This document shows, in pieces, positions 43,860 through 52,258 of a stretch of 64,000 nucleotides of DNA. A program made the position numbers and the translations under genes. Numbering within the stretch: the first letter of the stretch is position 1; every line of letters begins with the position of its first letter. Location of the stretch: contig NZ_JARXYJ010000001.1 in NCBI RefSeq assembly GCF_029894425.1, forward strand, positions 2,170,001 to 2,234,000, given 5' to 3'. Below the pieces are notes generated by a model. It saw nothing but the letters and a program-made list of their open reading frames with translations. It searched no databases and was not told where the DNA came from. This DNA comes from Streptomyces sp. SAI-127. Its GTDB lineage: Bacteria; Actinomycetota; Actinomycetes; Streptomycetales; Streptomycetaceae.

Positions 43860-44816
43860 TCAGTCGCCGCACGGGGAAGCGGAGTTGCCGTATCTTTCGG
43901 CCAGTTCGGCGATCGTCCGGGCGATCCGTTCGCGCAGCTCGGAGGGTTCCAGTACTTCGATGTCCGTGCCGAGGCGCAGGAATTCGCCATGGGCGTGCTC
44001 GACAGACTCGACGGGAACCCGGGCGACGGTCCAACCTTCCGAGTCCGTACGGACGTTGGCCGCCCTCGGCAGCCGCACGCCCGGCGCCAGCCGCACGAGT
44101 GCCTCGCCCCGGTACAGCCGGTGGTGGAAGTCCCGCTGATAGGCCGTCCACCAGGCAGCCAGGTCGAACCCTTCGGGGCGGGTGAACTCCTCATCCAAGG
44201 AGGCCAGTTCGAGGATCTGGTCCACGCGGAAGGTGCGCGGTCCCGGTCCCGCGACGACGTACCAGCGGCCCGCCTTCGACACCAGTCCGTACGGCTCCAA
44301 CCGCCGCTCCACGTCGGTCGGTTCGGCCCAGCGGCGGTACCGGACACTGAGCACCCGGCTGCTCCACACCGCCTCCGCCACCGCCGGAAGAAACGGCGTC
44401 GGTTCGGCCTGCGCGTACCACCCGGGCGTATCTAGATGGAAGCGCCCGCTGATCCGGTCCGCGTGGGCCCGCAGTTCCTCCGGCAGTGCGGCCCGCACCT
44501 TGAGCTGGGCGGCGGCGAGGACGGAGCCCAGGCCCAGCTCGGCGGCGGGACCGGGCGCTCCGGCGAGGAAGAGGGCCTCGGCCTCCTCCGGGGTGAGTCC
44601 GGTCAGCCGGGTGCGGTAGCCGTCGAGGAGGCGGTAGCCACCGGCGTGGCCCGCGTCGCCGTACATCGGGACGCCCGCCGCGCTCAGCGCCTCGACGTCC
44701 CGGTAGACCGTGCGCACGGACACCTCCAGCTCCTCGGCGAGCTGGGCGGCGGTCATCCGGCCCCGGGTCTGGAGCAGGAGGAGGATCGAGACGAGTCGGC
44801 CGGCCTTCACTGACAT
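43860..44816 (-). CDS. YafY-type HTH/WYL-domain transcriptional regulator
   Basis: A 318-residue regulator with an N-terminal winged helix (GRMTAAQLAEELEVSVRTVY, then RDVEALSAAGVPMY) followed by linker helices and a WYL ligand-binding domain. In the WYL core the usual tyrosine lies in LEPYGLVSKAGRWYVVAGP, and a C-terminal extension follows. The ATG at 44816 lies inside a perfect 27-bp palindrome, so this gene is probably transcribed without a leader and autoregulated. The divergent two-gene cassette starts 35 bp away. The ligand is unknown. Confidence 0.92.
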   Translation of the reverse strand: MSVKAGRLVSILLLLQTRGRMTAAQLAEELEVSVRTVYRDVEALSAAGVPMYGDAGHAGGYRLLDGYRTRLTGLTPEEAEALFLAGAPGPAAELGLGSVLAAAQLKVRAALPEELRAHADRISGRFHLDTPGWYAQAEPTPFLPAVAEAVWSSRVLSVRYRRWAEPTDVERRLEPYGLVSKAGRWYVVAGPGPRTFRVDQILELASLDEEFTRPEGFDLAAWWTAYQRDFHHRLYRGEALVRLAPGVRLPRAANVRTDSEGWTVARVPVESVEHAHGEFLRLGTDIEVLEPSELRERIARTIAELAERYGNSASPCGD

Positions 44817-44831
44817 ATGGTGTCAGTGAAG
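44805..44831. promoter_or_regulatory. Perfect 27-bp palindromic operator at the WYL gene start
   Basis: Two 11-bp arms, CTTCACTGACA and TGTCAGTGAAG, are exact inverted repeats around TATGG. The site covers the ATG of the WYL regulator and ends 19 bp before the ATG of the divergent gene. It resembles the TGACA(C)CATA(T)TGTCA sites seen beside YafY-type WYL genes. A single operator controlling both directions is inferred. Confidence 0.75.
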
Positions 44832-44850
44832 TGGGCCTAGCGTCCTGCGC

Positions 44851-45330
44851 ATGGCCTTCACCGAGAAGCTGCTGACCGTGCCACCACCGATAGAGGTCGC
44901 CGGGCGGCACATCAAGCGCTACCACGTCACCGCCGACCCGGCCGGCATCGCGCCCGACGTCGAGAAGGCGGCGTACGAGATCCTCCCGGAGCTGCTGCCG
45001 GAGCCGGACGGCACCCCGCCCGCGGCCTTCGCGGTCCTGCACCGGGGCGCGGACACCGGCGCCTACCTCAACGTCTACAGCTGGGTGTGGGACAACGTGC
45101 TCCACTTCCGGGGCGCCGCCGCCGGGCAGCCGGCGCTCCGGTGCCCGGACACCGACCCCACGCACTTCGTCACTCCGGACCTGCCCTGGATCGGCTGCGT
45201 CTTCGAACTCCCGCCGATCCAGCACGAACGGGACGCCTGGGTACGGCATCTGCTCGCACCCGAAGTCCCTGACCTGACCGCCTACTTGGCCGATTCCCTG
45301 CCCGAAGGAACCACGGGAGACCGCGCATGA
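44851..45330 (+). CDS. Conserved hypothetical protein of the WYL cassette, first gene
   Basis: A 159-residue soluble protein with no recognised family. It begins MAFTEKLLTVPPPIEVAGRH and has several aromatic stretches (LNVYSWVWDNVLHFRG, DLPWIGCVFELPPIQHERDAW) but no signal peptide or membrane segment. It contains few cysteines and no obvious catalytic motif. It is divergent from the WYL regulator behind the palindromic operator, and overlaps the following gene by 4 bp (ATGA). The two genes are therefore translationally coupled and probably act together. Confidence 0.82.
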   Translation: MAFTEKLLTVPPPIEVAGRHIKRYHVTADPAGIAPDVEKAAYEILPELLPEPDGTPPAAFAVLHRGADTGAYLNVYSWVWDNVLHFRGAAAGQPALRCPDTDPTHFVTPDLPWIGCVFELPPIQHERDAWVRHLLAPEVPDLTAYLADSLPEGTTGDRA

Positions 45331-45803
45331 GCAGTCCGCACGACTTCGACTTCTTCCACGGCGACTGGAAGGTCGTGAACCGCCGCCGCACCGACTTCCA
45401 CGACCCGGACAGCGGGTGGGAGGAGTTCCCCGCGACCAGCCGCTGCCGGCCGCTGTTCGACGGGGCCGCGAACGTCGACGAGATCGACATGCCGCACCTC
45501 GGAGCGAAGGGGGCCACGCTGCGGCTCTTCGACCGCGAGACCGAGCAGTGGTCGCTGAACTGGGCCGCGAGCCGCAGCGGGAAGCTGTACCCGCCGGTGA
45601 CCGGACGGTTCGAGGGCGGCCGCGGCGAGTTCTACGGCGACGACAGGCACGACGGGAAGGACGTGCGGGTGCGGTTCGTGTGGGCGGACGTGTCCGCGGC
45701 CGGAGCCCGCTGGGAGCAGGCGTTCTCCGTCGACGGCGGGGAGACCTGGGTGACCAACTGGACCATGGACTTCAGCCGGCCTTCCGGAACGCCCGGAGGC
45801 TGA
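45327..45803 (+). CDS. DUF1579-like/lipocalin-fold protein of the WYL cassette, second gene
   Basis: A 158-residue protein whose start, SSPHDFDFFHGDWKVVNRRR, matches the F-x-x-G-x-W strand found in DUF1579-type beta-barrel proteins. The rest is strand-rich with tryptophans (TEQWSLNWAASRSGKLYPPV, RWEQAFSVDGGETWVTNWTM). Such barrels often bind small hydrophobic molecules. It overlaps its upstream partner by 4 bp and the convergent methyltransferase gene by 32 bp. Function unknown; the WYL context suggests a ligand-responsive unit. Confidence 0.82.
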   Translation: MSSPHDFDFFHGDWKVVNRRRTDFHDPDSGWEEFPATSRCRPLFDGAANVDEIDMPHLGAKGATLRLFDRETEQWSLNWAASRSGKLYPPVTGRFEGGRGEFYGDDRHDGKDVRVRFVWADVSAAGARWEQAFSVDGGETWVTNWTMDFSRPSGTPGG

Positions 45804-46515
45804 ACACCGGGTCGGGACGCGGGAGTTCCTGGTCGGGCAGCGCCTCCAGGCGGGCGGCGAACCGTTCCGTGAGCGGGTCGCCGGGCGGCAGCCGGGTGAA
45901 CCAGCCGCGCCGCAGGTCGGCGGCGGTACGCCGGGGGCTGCGGCCCTGACCCCGGCCCGTGAAACGGGCCTGCCCGGCCGGGGTCAGAAGGTGGGCGGCG
46001 GCGTACGACTGGACGAGTGGTGCCGCGTCCGGGGCGGGGCGGCGCGGGCGCGGGGCGAGGACGGCGTCGATGTCGCTGCCCACGTCGTGTGCGGCGGCCT
46101 TGTCGACGGTGGTCACGTACACCCCGCCGGATATCAGGACCCGGGCGCACTCGGCGACCACGGCACGGACGTCCTCGGGCCGGTCGAGGAGGTGCAGCAG
46201 CCACACGCTGGTGACGGCGTCGAACACCCCGTCGGGGAACGGCAGCGCACGGCCGTCGGCGAGCACGACCGCGCCGGGCAGCCGTACGGCGGCCATGCGG
46301 GCCATGCCGTACGTCAGGTCGGCGCCCCACACCCGGGTCGCGGGCCGGGCGGCGGCGAGCCTGCGGGTGACGATCCCGGTGCCGCAGGCCACGTCGAGGA
46401 GCCGCCGGGTCTGCGCGGGGACCAGACCGAGCACGGCGTCCGCGGCCGCGGCGGCCCGGGGCTCGCCGCCGCGGCTGACGTCGTAGGCGTCGGCCTCCTT
46501 GTCGTAGTCGAGCAC
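45772..46515 (-). CDS. Class I SAM-dependent methyltransferase
   Basis: A 247-residue UbiE-like methyltransferase. Motif I is RRLLDVACGTGIVTRRLA, the acidic end of strand 2 is in VWGADLTYGMARMAA, motif II ADGRALPFPDGVFDAVTSVW and motif III RVLISGGVYVTTVDKAAAH are clear. A conserved hydrophobic C-terminal strand ends in DPVFSLRAFRKAG. It is 4 bp downstream of the pterin dehydratase gene on the same strand, so the two are probably cotranscribed, but no shared pathway is evident. Substrate unknown. Confidence 0.9.
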   Translation of the reverse strand: MLDYDKEADAYDVSRGGEPRAAAAADAVLGLVPAQTRRLLDVACGTGIVTRRLAAARPATRVWGADLTYGMARMAAVRLPGAVVLADGRALPFPDGVFDAVTSVWLLHLLDRPEDVRAVVAECARVLISGGVYVTTVDKAAAHDVGSDIDAVLAPRPRRPAPDAAPLVQSYAAAHLLTPAGQARFTGRGQGRSPRRTAADLRRGWFTRLPPGDPLTERFAARLEALPDQELPRPDPVFSLRAFRKAG

Positions 46516-46519
46516 GGCC

Positions 46520-46825
46520 TCACTGGGCTCCGTGACCCTGGGCGAGCGCCTCGACCCGCTGCGCGAGCTCGAAGTCCTTCTCGGTGACGGCGCCGCCCGC
46601 GCTGTGCGTGTGCACGGACAGTGCGACCGTGTTGTAGCCGAGGGTGAGGTCGGAGTGGTGGTCGAGCTCCTCCTGGACCTGGGCGATGTGGACGACCATC
46701 GCGGCCGCGGCGAAGTGCGTGCCGAGGCGGTACGAGCGGGTGAGGCGGCCGTCGTCGACGGACCAGCCGGGCAGTTCCGCGAGCCGGTCCTCGATCTCCT
46801 TCTGCGACAGAGGTTCGACGGGCAT
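46520..46825 (-). CDS. 4a-hydroxytetrahydrobiopterin dehydratase (PCD/PhhB)
   Basis: A 101-residue pterin-4a-carbinolamine dehydratase. The compact fold is recognised from LPGWSVDDGRLTRSYRL and the active-site histidine cluster in EELDHHSDLTLGYNTVALSV, with a further histidine in THSAGG. It regenerates the pterin cofactor of aromatic amino acid hydroxylases or acts in molybdopterin/pterin metabolism. The ATG at 46825 follows GGAAGGAGCGAGG. Length matches the family norm. Confidence 0.95.
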   Translation of the reverse strand: MPVEPLSQKEIEDRLAELPGWSVDDGRLTRSYRLGTHFAAAAMVVHIAQVQEELDHHSDLTLGYNTVALSVHTHSAGGAVTEKDFELAQRVEALAQGHGAQ

Positions 46826-46940
46826 GACCTCGCTCCTTCCTGAGAGTCCGGGTGTCTTCAGCGTCCCACAGCTGTGCCTCCGCGGCTCAACGTGGTGCAC
46901 GGCCCGCCCGTGGGCCCGCTCCTCGGCTACGGTCGTACGT

Positions 46941-47765
46941 ATGACCATCGGCCCCTCCGCTGCAGTCGCCCCCTCCGACCAGGGCGTCGGTCCGCTCCTG
47001 CGTGCCTGGCGGGAGCAACGGCGGATCAGCCAGCTGGAGTTGGCGCTGCGGGCGGACTCCAGCGCCCGGCACATCAGCTTCGTCGAGACGGGACGCTCCC
47101 GCCCGAGCGAGGAGATGGTGCTGCGGCTCGCCGAGCATCTGGACGTGCCGGTACGGGAGCGCAATGCGCTGCTCCTCGCGGCGGGGTACGCCCCGCGCTT
47201 CCCGGAGACCCCGCTGGCCGATCCGTCCCTGGACGCCCTGCGCGAGGGGATCGAGCGGCTGATCCAGGGCTACGAGCCCTACCCCGCTCTGGTCTTCGAC
47301 GCCGGGTATCACGTCGTGGCCGCGAACCGGGGCATCATGATACTCCTCGACGGCATCCCGGAGTCCCTGCTCCGGCCCCCTCTCAACACCATGCGGCTCA
47401 CCCTGCACCCCGAGGGTCTCGCCCCGCGCATCCGCAACCTGCGGGAGTGGCGCGGCCATCTGCTGGAGCAGATGCGGCGGCAGATCGCCCTGCGCCGCTC
47501 CGAGTCACTGCGGGAGCTGTACGAGGAGGTGGCGGCGTACCCGGTGCCGGTCCCCGAGACCGACGAAGGCCCCGAACAGACGGATCCCGTCCCCTACTTC
47601 GCGCTGCCGATGCGGATCGAGCACGAGGGCCGGACACTGTCGTTCATCTCGTCCACGTCCACCTTCAACACGCCCATGGACGTGACGGTCGCCGAGCTGG
47701 CCATCGAGACCTTCCTCCCGGCCGACCCGTCGACGGTCAAGTACCTTCACTCACTGCTGCCCTGA
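46941..47765 (+). CDS. XRE family regulator with MmyB-like (MLTR) ligand-binding domain
   Basis: A 274-residue transcription factor. The N-terminal helix-turn-helix (RISQLELALRADSSARHISF, then VETGRSRPS) is followed by the MmyB-like domain with the typical GYEPYPALVFDAGYHVVAAN and a later IEHEGRTLSFISSTSTFNTP segment. This PAS-like domain binds small lipids or other hydrophobic ligands in related proteins. The ATG at 46941 is chosen because it immediately precedes conserved sequence. It is divergent from the pterin dehydratase gene across about 115 bp. Confidence 0.93.
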   Translation: MTIGPSAAVAPSDQGVGPLLRAWREQRRISQLELALRADSSARHISFVETGRSRPSEEMVLRLAEHLDVPVRERNALLLAAGYAPRFPETPLADPSLDALREGIERLIQGYEPYPALVFDAGYHVVAANRGIMILLDGIPESLLRPPLNTMRLTLHPEGLAPRIRNLREWRGHLLEQMRRQIALRRSESLRELYEEVAAYPVPVPETDEGPEQTDPVPYFALPMRIEHEGRTLSFISSTSTFNTPMDVTVAELAIETFLPADPSTVKYLHSLLP

Positions 47766-47951
47766 CGGGGCGCGGGGTGCGGATCCCGGACCGGAGTGCG
47801 CCGGCCCGGAACCCGTGCCCACCACGATCCCTGCCGCCCGGCTCCCGGTCGATTACGTGGGAGGTAAGGAAGGATGCGGTCGTGACCGGTGAGACCGGCA
47901 CGGGAACATGGCACACTGCACGCAAGCTTCGACGCGTAGGGGAGGCGTGGC

Positions 47952-48815
47952 GTGAGTGAGCGGCGACCTGCGCCGACCGTGGGCCAGGTGGTGCTCGGCA
48001 GGCGGCTTCAGGAACTGCGGGAGGCGGCCGGCCTCAAGCGCGAGGAGGCCGCGCAGGTTCTGCGGGTGGCCCCCGCGACCGTGCGGCGCATAGAAATGGC
48101 CGAAGTCGCCCTGAAGATCCCGTATGTTCAGGTGCTCCTGGAGACGTACGGCGTCTCCGGGGAGCAGGTCGAGGCCTTCGTCCAGCTGGCCGAGGAGGCG
48201 AACAAACCGGGCTGGTGGCAGCGGTTCCACGATGTGCTGCCCGAGTGGTTCAGCCTGTACGTGAGCCTGGAGGGCGCGGCCGGGATCATCCGGTCCTACG
48301 AGCCGCACTTCGTGCCCGGACTGCTCCAGACCGAGGACTACGCGCGTGCCGTCATGGAGGCCGGGACCATCGGGCAGGCGGGTCCTGAGGCGCTGGAGCG
48401 GCATGTGTCGCTGCGCATGGCCCGGCAGCAACTTCTGGAGCGCCCGAACGCACCCCATCTGTGGGTGATCATGGACGAGACGGTGCTGCGCCGCCCGGTG
48501 AGCATCCGCTCCGAGGTGATGCGCGAACAGCTGGACAAACTCCTGGAGTTCGCCGAGCGCGACCGCGTCACGCTCCAGGTGTGCGAGTTCGAGGAGGGCC
48601 CGCACCCGGGGACGTACGCGCCCTTCTCGCTGTTCCGCTTCTCCGAGCCGGAGCTGCCCGACCTGGTCTTCACCGAGTACCTGACCGGTGCGCTGTATCT
48701 CGACTCCCGCCAGGAGGTCGCGACGCACCTGGAGGTCCTGGACCACATGTCGGCGCGGGCCGCGTCGGCCGAGCGTACGAAGAAGCTGCTGCGGGAGCGG
48801 CGCGAGGACTTCTGA
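47952..48815 (+). CDS. XRE family regulator with DUF5753 (Scr1) domain
   Basis: A 287-residue regulator of the type abundant in Streptomyces. The HTH occupies about residues 15-70 (RRLQELREAAGLKREEAAQV). The DUF5753 domain follows (WFSLYVSLEGAAGIIRSYEP, HFVPGLLQTEDYARAV, VTLQVCEFEEGPHPG). Such genes normally sit next to a small DUF397 partner; no DUF397 gene is present within the next 1 kb. Instead a DUF574 methyltransferase gene begins 61 bp later on the same strand. The preceding 186-bp gap probably holds the promoter. Confidence 0.94.
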   Translation: MSERRPAPTVGQVVLGRRLQELREAAGLKREEAAQVLRVAPATVRRIEMAEVALKIPYVQVLLETYGVSGEQVEAFVQLAEEANKPGWWQRFHDVLPEWFSLYVSLEGAAGIIRSYEPHFVPGLLQTEDYARAVMEAGTIGQAGPEALERHVSLRMARQQLLERPNAPHLWVIMDETVLRRPVSIRSEVMREQLDKLLEFAERDRVTLQVCEFEEGPHPGTYAPFSLFRFSEPELPDLVFTEYLTGALYLDSRQEVATHLEVLDHMSARAASAERTKKLLRERREDF

Positions 48816-48876
48816 GCGGGCAGCACGACCACACGCCAGGCGCACCACGACCACATCCCAGGGGAGAAGACACCGC

Positions 48877-49671
48877 ATGACCGGATCCGACGCACCCAGA
48901 ATCGACACGAGCCGCCCGCACCCGGCGCGGGTGTACGACTGGTGGCTGGGTGGCAAGGACAACTATCCGGTGGACGAGGCACTGGCCCGCAAGATCCTCG
49001 AAGTGGACCCCACCGTGGTGCGCGGGGCGCGTGCCAACCGGCGCTTCATGCACCGCGCGGTGCGGACGGCCGCGGAGGCCGGTGTCCGCCAGTTCCTCGA
49101 CATCGGAACCGGCATCCCCACCGAGCCGAATCTGCACCAGGTGGCGCAGGAGATCGCCCCGGAGTCGAAGGTCGTGTACGCGGACAACGACCCGATCGTC
49201 CTGAGGCACGCGCAGGCCCTGCTGCACAGCAGCCCCGAGGGCACCACGAACTATGTGCACGCGGACGTCCGCGACCCCGACACCATCCTGCGGCCGGCCG
49301 CCGAGACCCTGGACTTCTCGGAGCCGGTCGCGCTGTCCCTGGTGGCGCTCACCCACTACCTGAACGACGACGCGTACGGGCTGCTCAAGCGGTACGTCGC
49401 CGAGCTCGCCCCGGGCAGTTTCGTGATCCTCTCGCAGGTCACGCCCGATCTGAGCCCCGAGGCCGTCGAGAAGGCCGCCGAGCAGTTCCGCCGCAACGGC
49501 ACCCCCTTCTTCCCCCGCTCGCTCACCGAGTTCTCCCGCTTCTTCGACGGGCTCGAGCTGCTCGGCCCCGGGGTGATCCCGGTGTCGGGCTGGCGTCCGG
49601 GTCCGGAGGACGTGGCGGCCCAGGCGGAGGGCATCGTGCCGGTGTACGCGGGGGTCGCGCGCAAGGTCTGA
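48877..49671 (+). CDS. DUF574 family SAM-dependent methyltransferase
   Basis: A 264-residue protein of the actinobacterial Methyltransf_19/DUF574 family. It has the family start RPHPARVYDWWLGGKDNYPV, the RANRRFMHRAVR segment, and SAM-binding QFLDIGTGIPTEPNLHQVAQ with VVYADNDPIVLRHAQALL. Members are numerous in Streptomyces and mostly of unknown substrate. The ATG at 48877 follows GGGGAGAAGA. The close, co-directional DUF5753 regulator suggests paired function, perhaps modification of a regulator or small signal. Confidence 0.93.
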   Translation: MTGSDAPRIDTSRPHPARVYDWWLGGKDNYPVDEALARKILEVDPTVVRGARANRRFMHRAVRTAAEAGVRQFLDIGTGIPTEPNLHQVAQEIAPESKVVYADNDPIVLRHAQALLHSSPEGTTNYVHADVRDPDTILRPAAETLDFSEPVALSLVALTHYLNDDAYGLLKRYVAELAPGSFVILSQVTPDLSPEAVEKAAEQFRRNGTPFFPRSLTEFSRFFDGLELLGPGVIPVSGWRPGPEDVAAQAEGIVPVYAGVARKV

Positions 49672-49806
49672 CCCGTACGGGTGCCGTGAACGGGTGCGCT
49701 CCCGCGCCCCGCCCTAGGTTCGAAGCAGCCATGGGCAAGCCGAGGGAGCGCACGTGACGGGCACCCGGACACCGCCGCGACCGCGGGACGACGCTGAGGA
49801 GGTCTG

Positions 49807-50295
49807 ATGCCCTCGGACGCAGTGCTGTACCAGGCGGCGGCGCTATGCCTGACGTATCCCGACGACGACTTCCGCGCGCGGCTGCCGCTGCTGCGGGAAG
49901 CGGCCCCGCAACTGCGGGAGTTCGTCGACCACGCGGCGGTGACGCCCGCGCCGGAACTGGCGGCGCACTACGTCCAGGTCTTCGACTTCGGAAACCGGCA
50001 CAGTCTGTATCTGAGCTCGTGGCAGGACGGGGACACCCGGCGGCGCGGGACGTCGCCGGCGCGGTTCGAGGACGTCTACCGGGCCGCCGGGCTGGAGTTC
50101 ACCGGTGAGGAACTGCCGGACTTCCTGCCCTCGGTGCTGGAGTTCGCGGCCCGCACCGGGGACATCGACCTGCTCACCGAGCACCGCGACGGCCTGCACC
50201 GACTCCGCTTCCGGCTCACCGACTTCGGCACGCCGTACGCGACGGTACTCGACGCGGTGTGCGCCACACTGCCGACCGCGCAGACGGACGTCTGA
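49807..50295 (+). CDS. narJ: Orphan nitrate reductase assembly chaperone NarJ, shortened
   Basis: A 162-residue protein of the NarJ/DmsD chaperone family that loads molybdenum cofactor into NarG. It retains VLYQAAALCLTYPDDDFRAR, YVQVFDFGNRHSLYLSSWQD and the signature ELPDFLPSVLEFAARTGD. It ends soon after YATVLDAVCATLPTAQTDV, so the C-terminal tail usual in actinobacterial NarJ is missing. No narG, narH or narI gene is adjacent; only a GACGCTGAGGAGGTCTGATG junction remains upstream. It is likely a remnant or serves a reductase elsewhere. The gene is convergent with dnaK, 7 bp away. Confidence 0.88.
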   Translation: MPSDAVLYQAAALCLTYPDDDFRARLPLLREAAPQLREFVDHAAVTPAPELAAHYVQVFDFGNRHSLYLSSWQDGDTRRRGTSPARFEDVYRAAGLEFTGEELPDFLPSVLEFAARTGDIDLLTEHRDGLHRLRFRLTDFGTPYATVLDAVCATLPTAQTDV

Positions 50296-50302
50296 CGGGA
50301 CC

Positions 50303-52162
50303 TCAGGCGGCCCCGCCCTTCTGGTCCTTCTCGTCGTCCACGATCTCCGCGTCGACCACGCCCTCCTCCTCCTGGTGCGGTGCGGCCGGATCGTCCTGCG
50401 GGGGCTGTTGCTGGGCCTGGGCGTACATCGCCTGGCCCATCTTCTGGCTGACGGAGGCGAGGTTCTCGACACCGCCCCGGAGGGTGTTCGTGTCGGCGTT
50501 CTCCTCCAGGAGCCGCTTCAGTTCCGCGACCGCCGACTCGACTTCCGTCTTCGTGTCGGCGGGGACCTTGTCGCCGTTCTCCCGGACGAACTTCTCGGTC
50601 TGGTAGACGAGTTGCTCGGCCTGGTTGCGGGTCTCGGCGGCCTCTCGGCGGTTGCGGTCCTCCTCGGCGTACTGCTCGGCCTCGCGCATCATGCGGTCGA
50701 TGTCGTCCTTGGGCAGCGCCGATCCGCCCGTGACCGTCATCTTCTGTTCGCGTCCGGTCGCGAGGTCCTTCGCCGAGACGTGCATGATCCCGTTCGCGTC
50801 GATGTCGAACGCGACCTCGATCTGGGGGACGCCCCGTGGGGCGGGCGGCAGGCCGGTCAGGTCGAAGACGCCGAGTTTCTTGTTGTACGCGGCGATCTCG
50901 CGTTCCCCCTGGTAGACCTGGATGCCGACCGACGGCTGGTTGTCGGTCGCGGTGGTGAAGATCTCCGAACGGCGGGTGGGGATCGTGGTGTTGCGCTCGA
51001 TGAGCTTCGTCATGATGCCGCCCTTGGTCTCGATCCCCAGGGACAGCGGGGTGACGTCGAGGAGGAGCACGTCCTTGACGTCGCCGCGGATGACGCCCGC
51101 CTGGAGCGCCGCGCCGACCGCCACGACCTCGTCCGGGTTGACCCCCTTGTGCGGGTCCTTGCCCGTGAGCTCCTTGACCAGGTCCGTGACCGCGGGCATC
51201 CGCGTGGAGCCGCCGACGAGGATCACGTGGTCGATCGCGGCGAGCTTGATGCCGGCGTCCTTGACCGCCTGGTGGAAGGGGGTCTTGCAGCGGTCGAGCA
51301 GATCGGCGGTGAGCTCCTGGAACTGGGCGCGGGTCAGCTTCTCGTCGAGGTGCAGGGGCCCCTCGGCGGAGGCGGTGATGTAGGGCAGGTTGATCGTGGT
51401 CTCGGAGGACGACGACAGCTCGATCTTGGCCTTCTCGGCCCCCTCGCGCAGCCGTTGCAGCGCCATCTTGTCCTTGCCGAGGTCGACGCCGTACTGCCCC
51501 TGGAACTTCTTCACGAGGTGCTCGACGACCCGCTGGTCCCAGTCGTCGCCGCCCAGGTGTGTGTCGCCGTTGGTCGCCTTGACCTCGATGACCCCGTCGC
51601 CGATCTCCAGCAGGGACACGTCGAAGGTCCCGCCGCCCAGGTCGAAGACCAAGACCGTCTGCTCCTCGCCCCGGTCCAGGCCGTACGCCAGCGCGGCCGC
51701 CGTGGGTTCGTTGATGATCCTCAGGACCTTCAGCCCCGCGATCTCCCCGGCCTCCTTGGTGGCCTGCCGCTGGGAGTCGTCGAAGTAGGCGGGCACCGTG
51801 ATCACGGCATCGGTGACGTCCTCGCCGAGATAGGACTCGGCGTCCCGCTTCAGCTTCTGCAGCACCCGCGCCGACAGCTCCTGCGCCCGGTACCGGGTGC
51901 CGTCGACGGAGCCCTGGTCCGGGAAGCGCCAGCTCCCGTCGCCCATGTGCCGTTTCACGGAGCGCGCGGTGCGCTCGACGTTGGTCACGGCCTGCCGCTT
52001 GGCGACCTCGCCCACCAGCACCTCGCCGTTCTTCGCGAAGGCCACGACCGACGGTGTGGTCCTGGCTCCCTCCGCGTTGGCGACGACCGTGGGTTCACCG
52101 CCCTCCAGCACGGCGACCACCGAGTTCGTGGTCCCGAGATCGATTCCTACCGCTCGTGCCAT
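50303..52162 (-). CDS. dnaK: Hsp70 chaperone DnaK, second-type copy
   Basis: A 619-residue ATP-dependent chaperone. The ATPase domain starts [20 protein letters not shown], with [36 protein letters not shown] and [20 protein letters not shown]. The substrate-binding domain ([20 protein letters not shown]) and the helical lid follow. The tail is acidic and ends [11 protein letters not shown]. No grpE, dnaJ or hspR follows, unlike the main dnaK operon of Streptomyces, so this is an additional, solitary copy. A -35/-10 pair and HAIR-like operator lie upstream. Start ATG at 52162. Confidence 0.97.
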   Translation of the reverse strand: MARAVGIDLGTTNSVVAVLEGGEPTVVANAEGARTTPSVVAFAKNGEVLVGEVAKRQAVTNVERTARSVKRHMGDGSWRFPDQGSVDGTRYRAQELSARVLQKLKRDAESYLGEDVTDAVITVPAYFDDSQRQATKEAGEIAGLKVLRIINEPTAAALAYGLDRGEEQTVLVFDLGGGTFDVSLLEIGDGVIEVKATNGDTHLGGDDWDQRVVEHLVKKFQGQYGVDLGKDKMALQRLREGAEKAKIELSSSSETTINLPYITASAEGPLHLDEKLTRAQFQELTADLLDRCKTPFHQAVKDAGIKLAAIDHVILVGGSTRMPAVTDLVKELTGKDPHKGVNPDEVVAVGAALQAGVIRGDVKDVLLLDVTPLSLGIETKGGIMTKLIERNTTIPTRRSEIFTTATDNQPSVGIQVYQGEREIAAYNKKLGVFDLTGLPPAPRGVPQIEVAFDIDANGIMHVSAKDLATGREQKMTVTGGSALPKDDIDRMMREAEQYAEEDRNRREAAETRNQAEQLVYQTEKFVRENGDKVPADTKTEVESAVAELKRLLEENADTNTLRGGVENLASVSQKMGQAMYAQAQQQPPQDDPAAPHQEEEGVVDAEIVDDEKDQKGGAA

Positions 52163-52211
52163 CGCTGTCCCCTTCCGCCAGGGTTTCCGACAGGGAGCCG
52201 TCCCGCACTCC

Positions 52212-52241
52212 AGCACAAAACTTGAGTGCGCTCTTGTCAAT
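52212..52241 (-). promoter_or_regulatory. dnaK promoter with HAIR-like (HspR) operator
   Basis: On the minus strand TTGACA (52240-52235), a 17-base spacer and TGTGCT (52217-52212) form a vegetative-type promoter about 50 bp before the ATG. Overlapping it, 52221-52241 on the plus strand reads CTTGAGT-N7-TGTCAAT. The first half is an exact HAIR half-site, and the second keeps only TCAA of ACTCAAG at exactly the correct spacing. HspR control with weakened affinity is inferred. Confidence 0.7.
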
Positions 52242-52258
52242 GGCGCGGGTGGCCCTGC

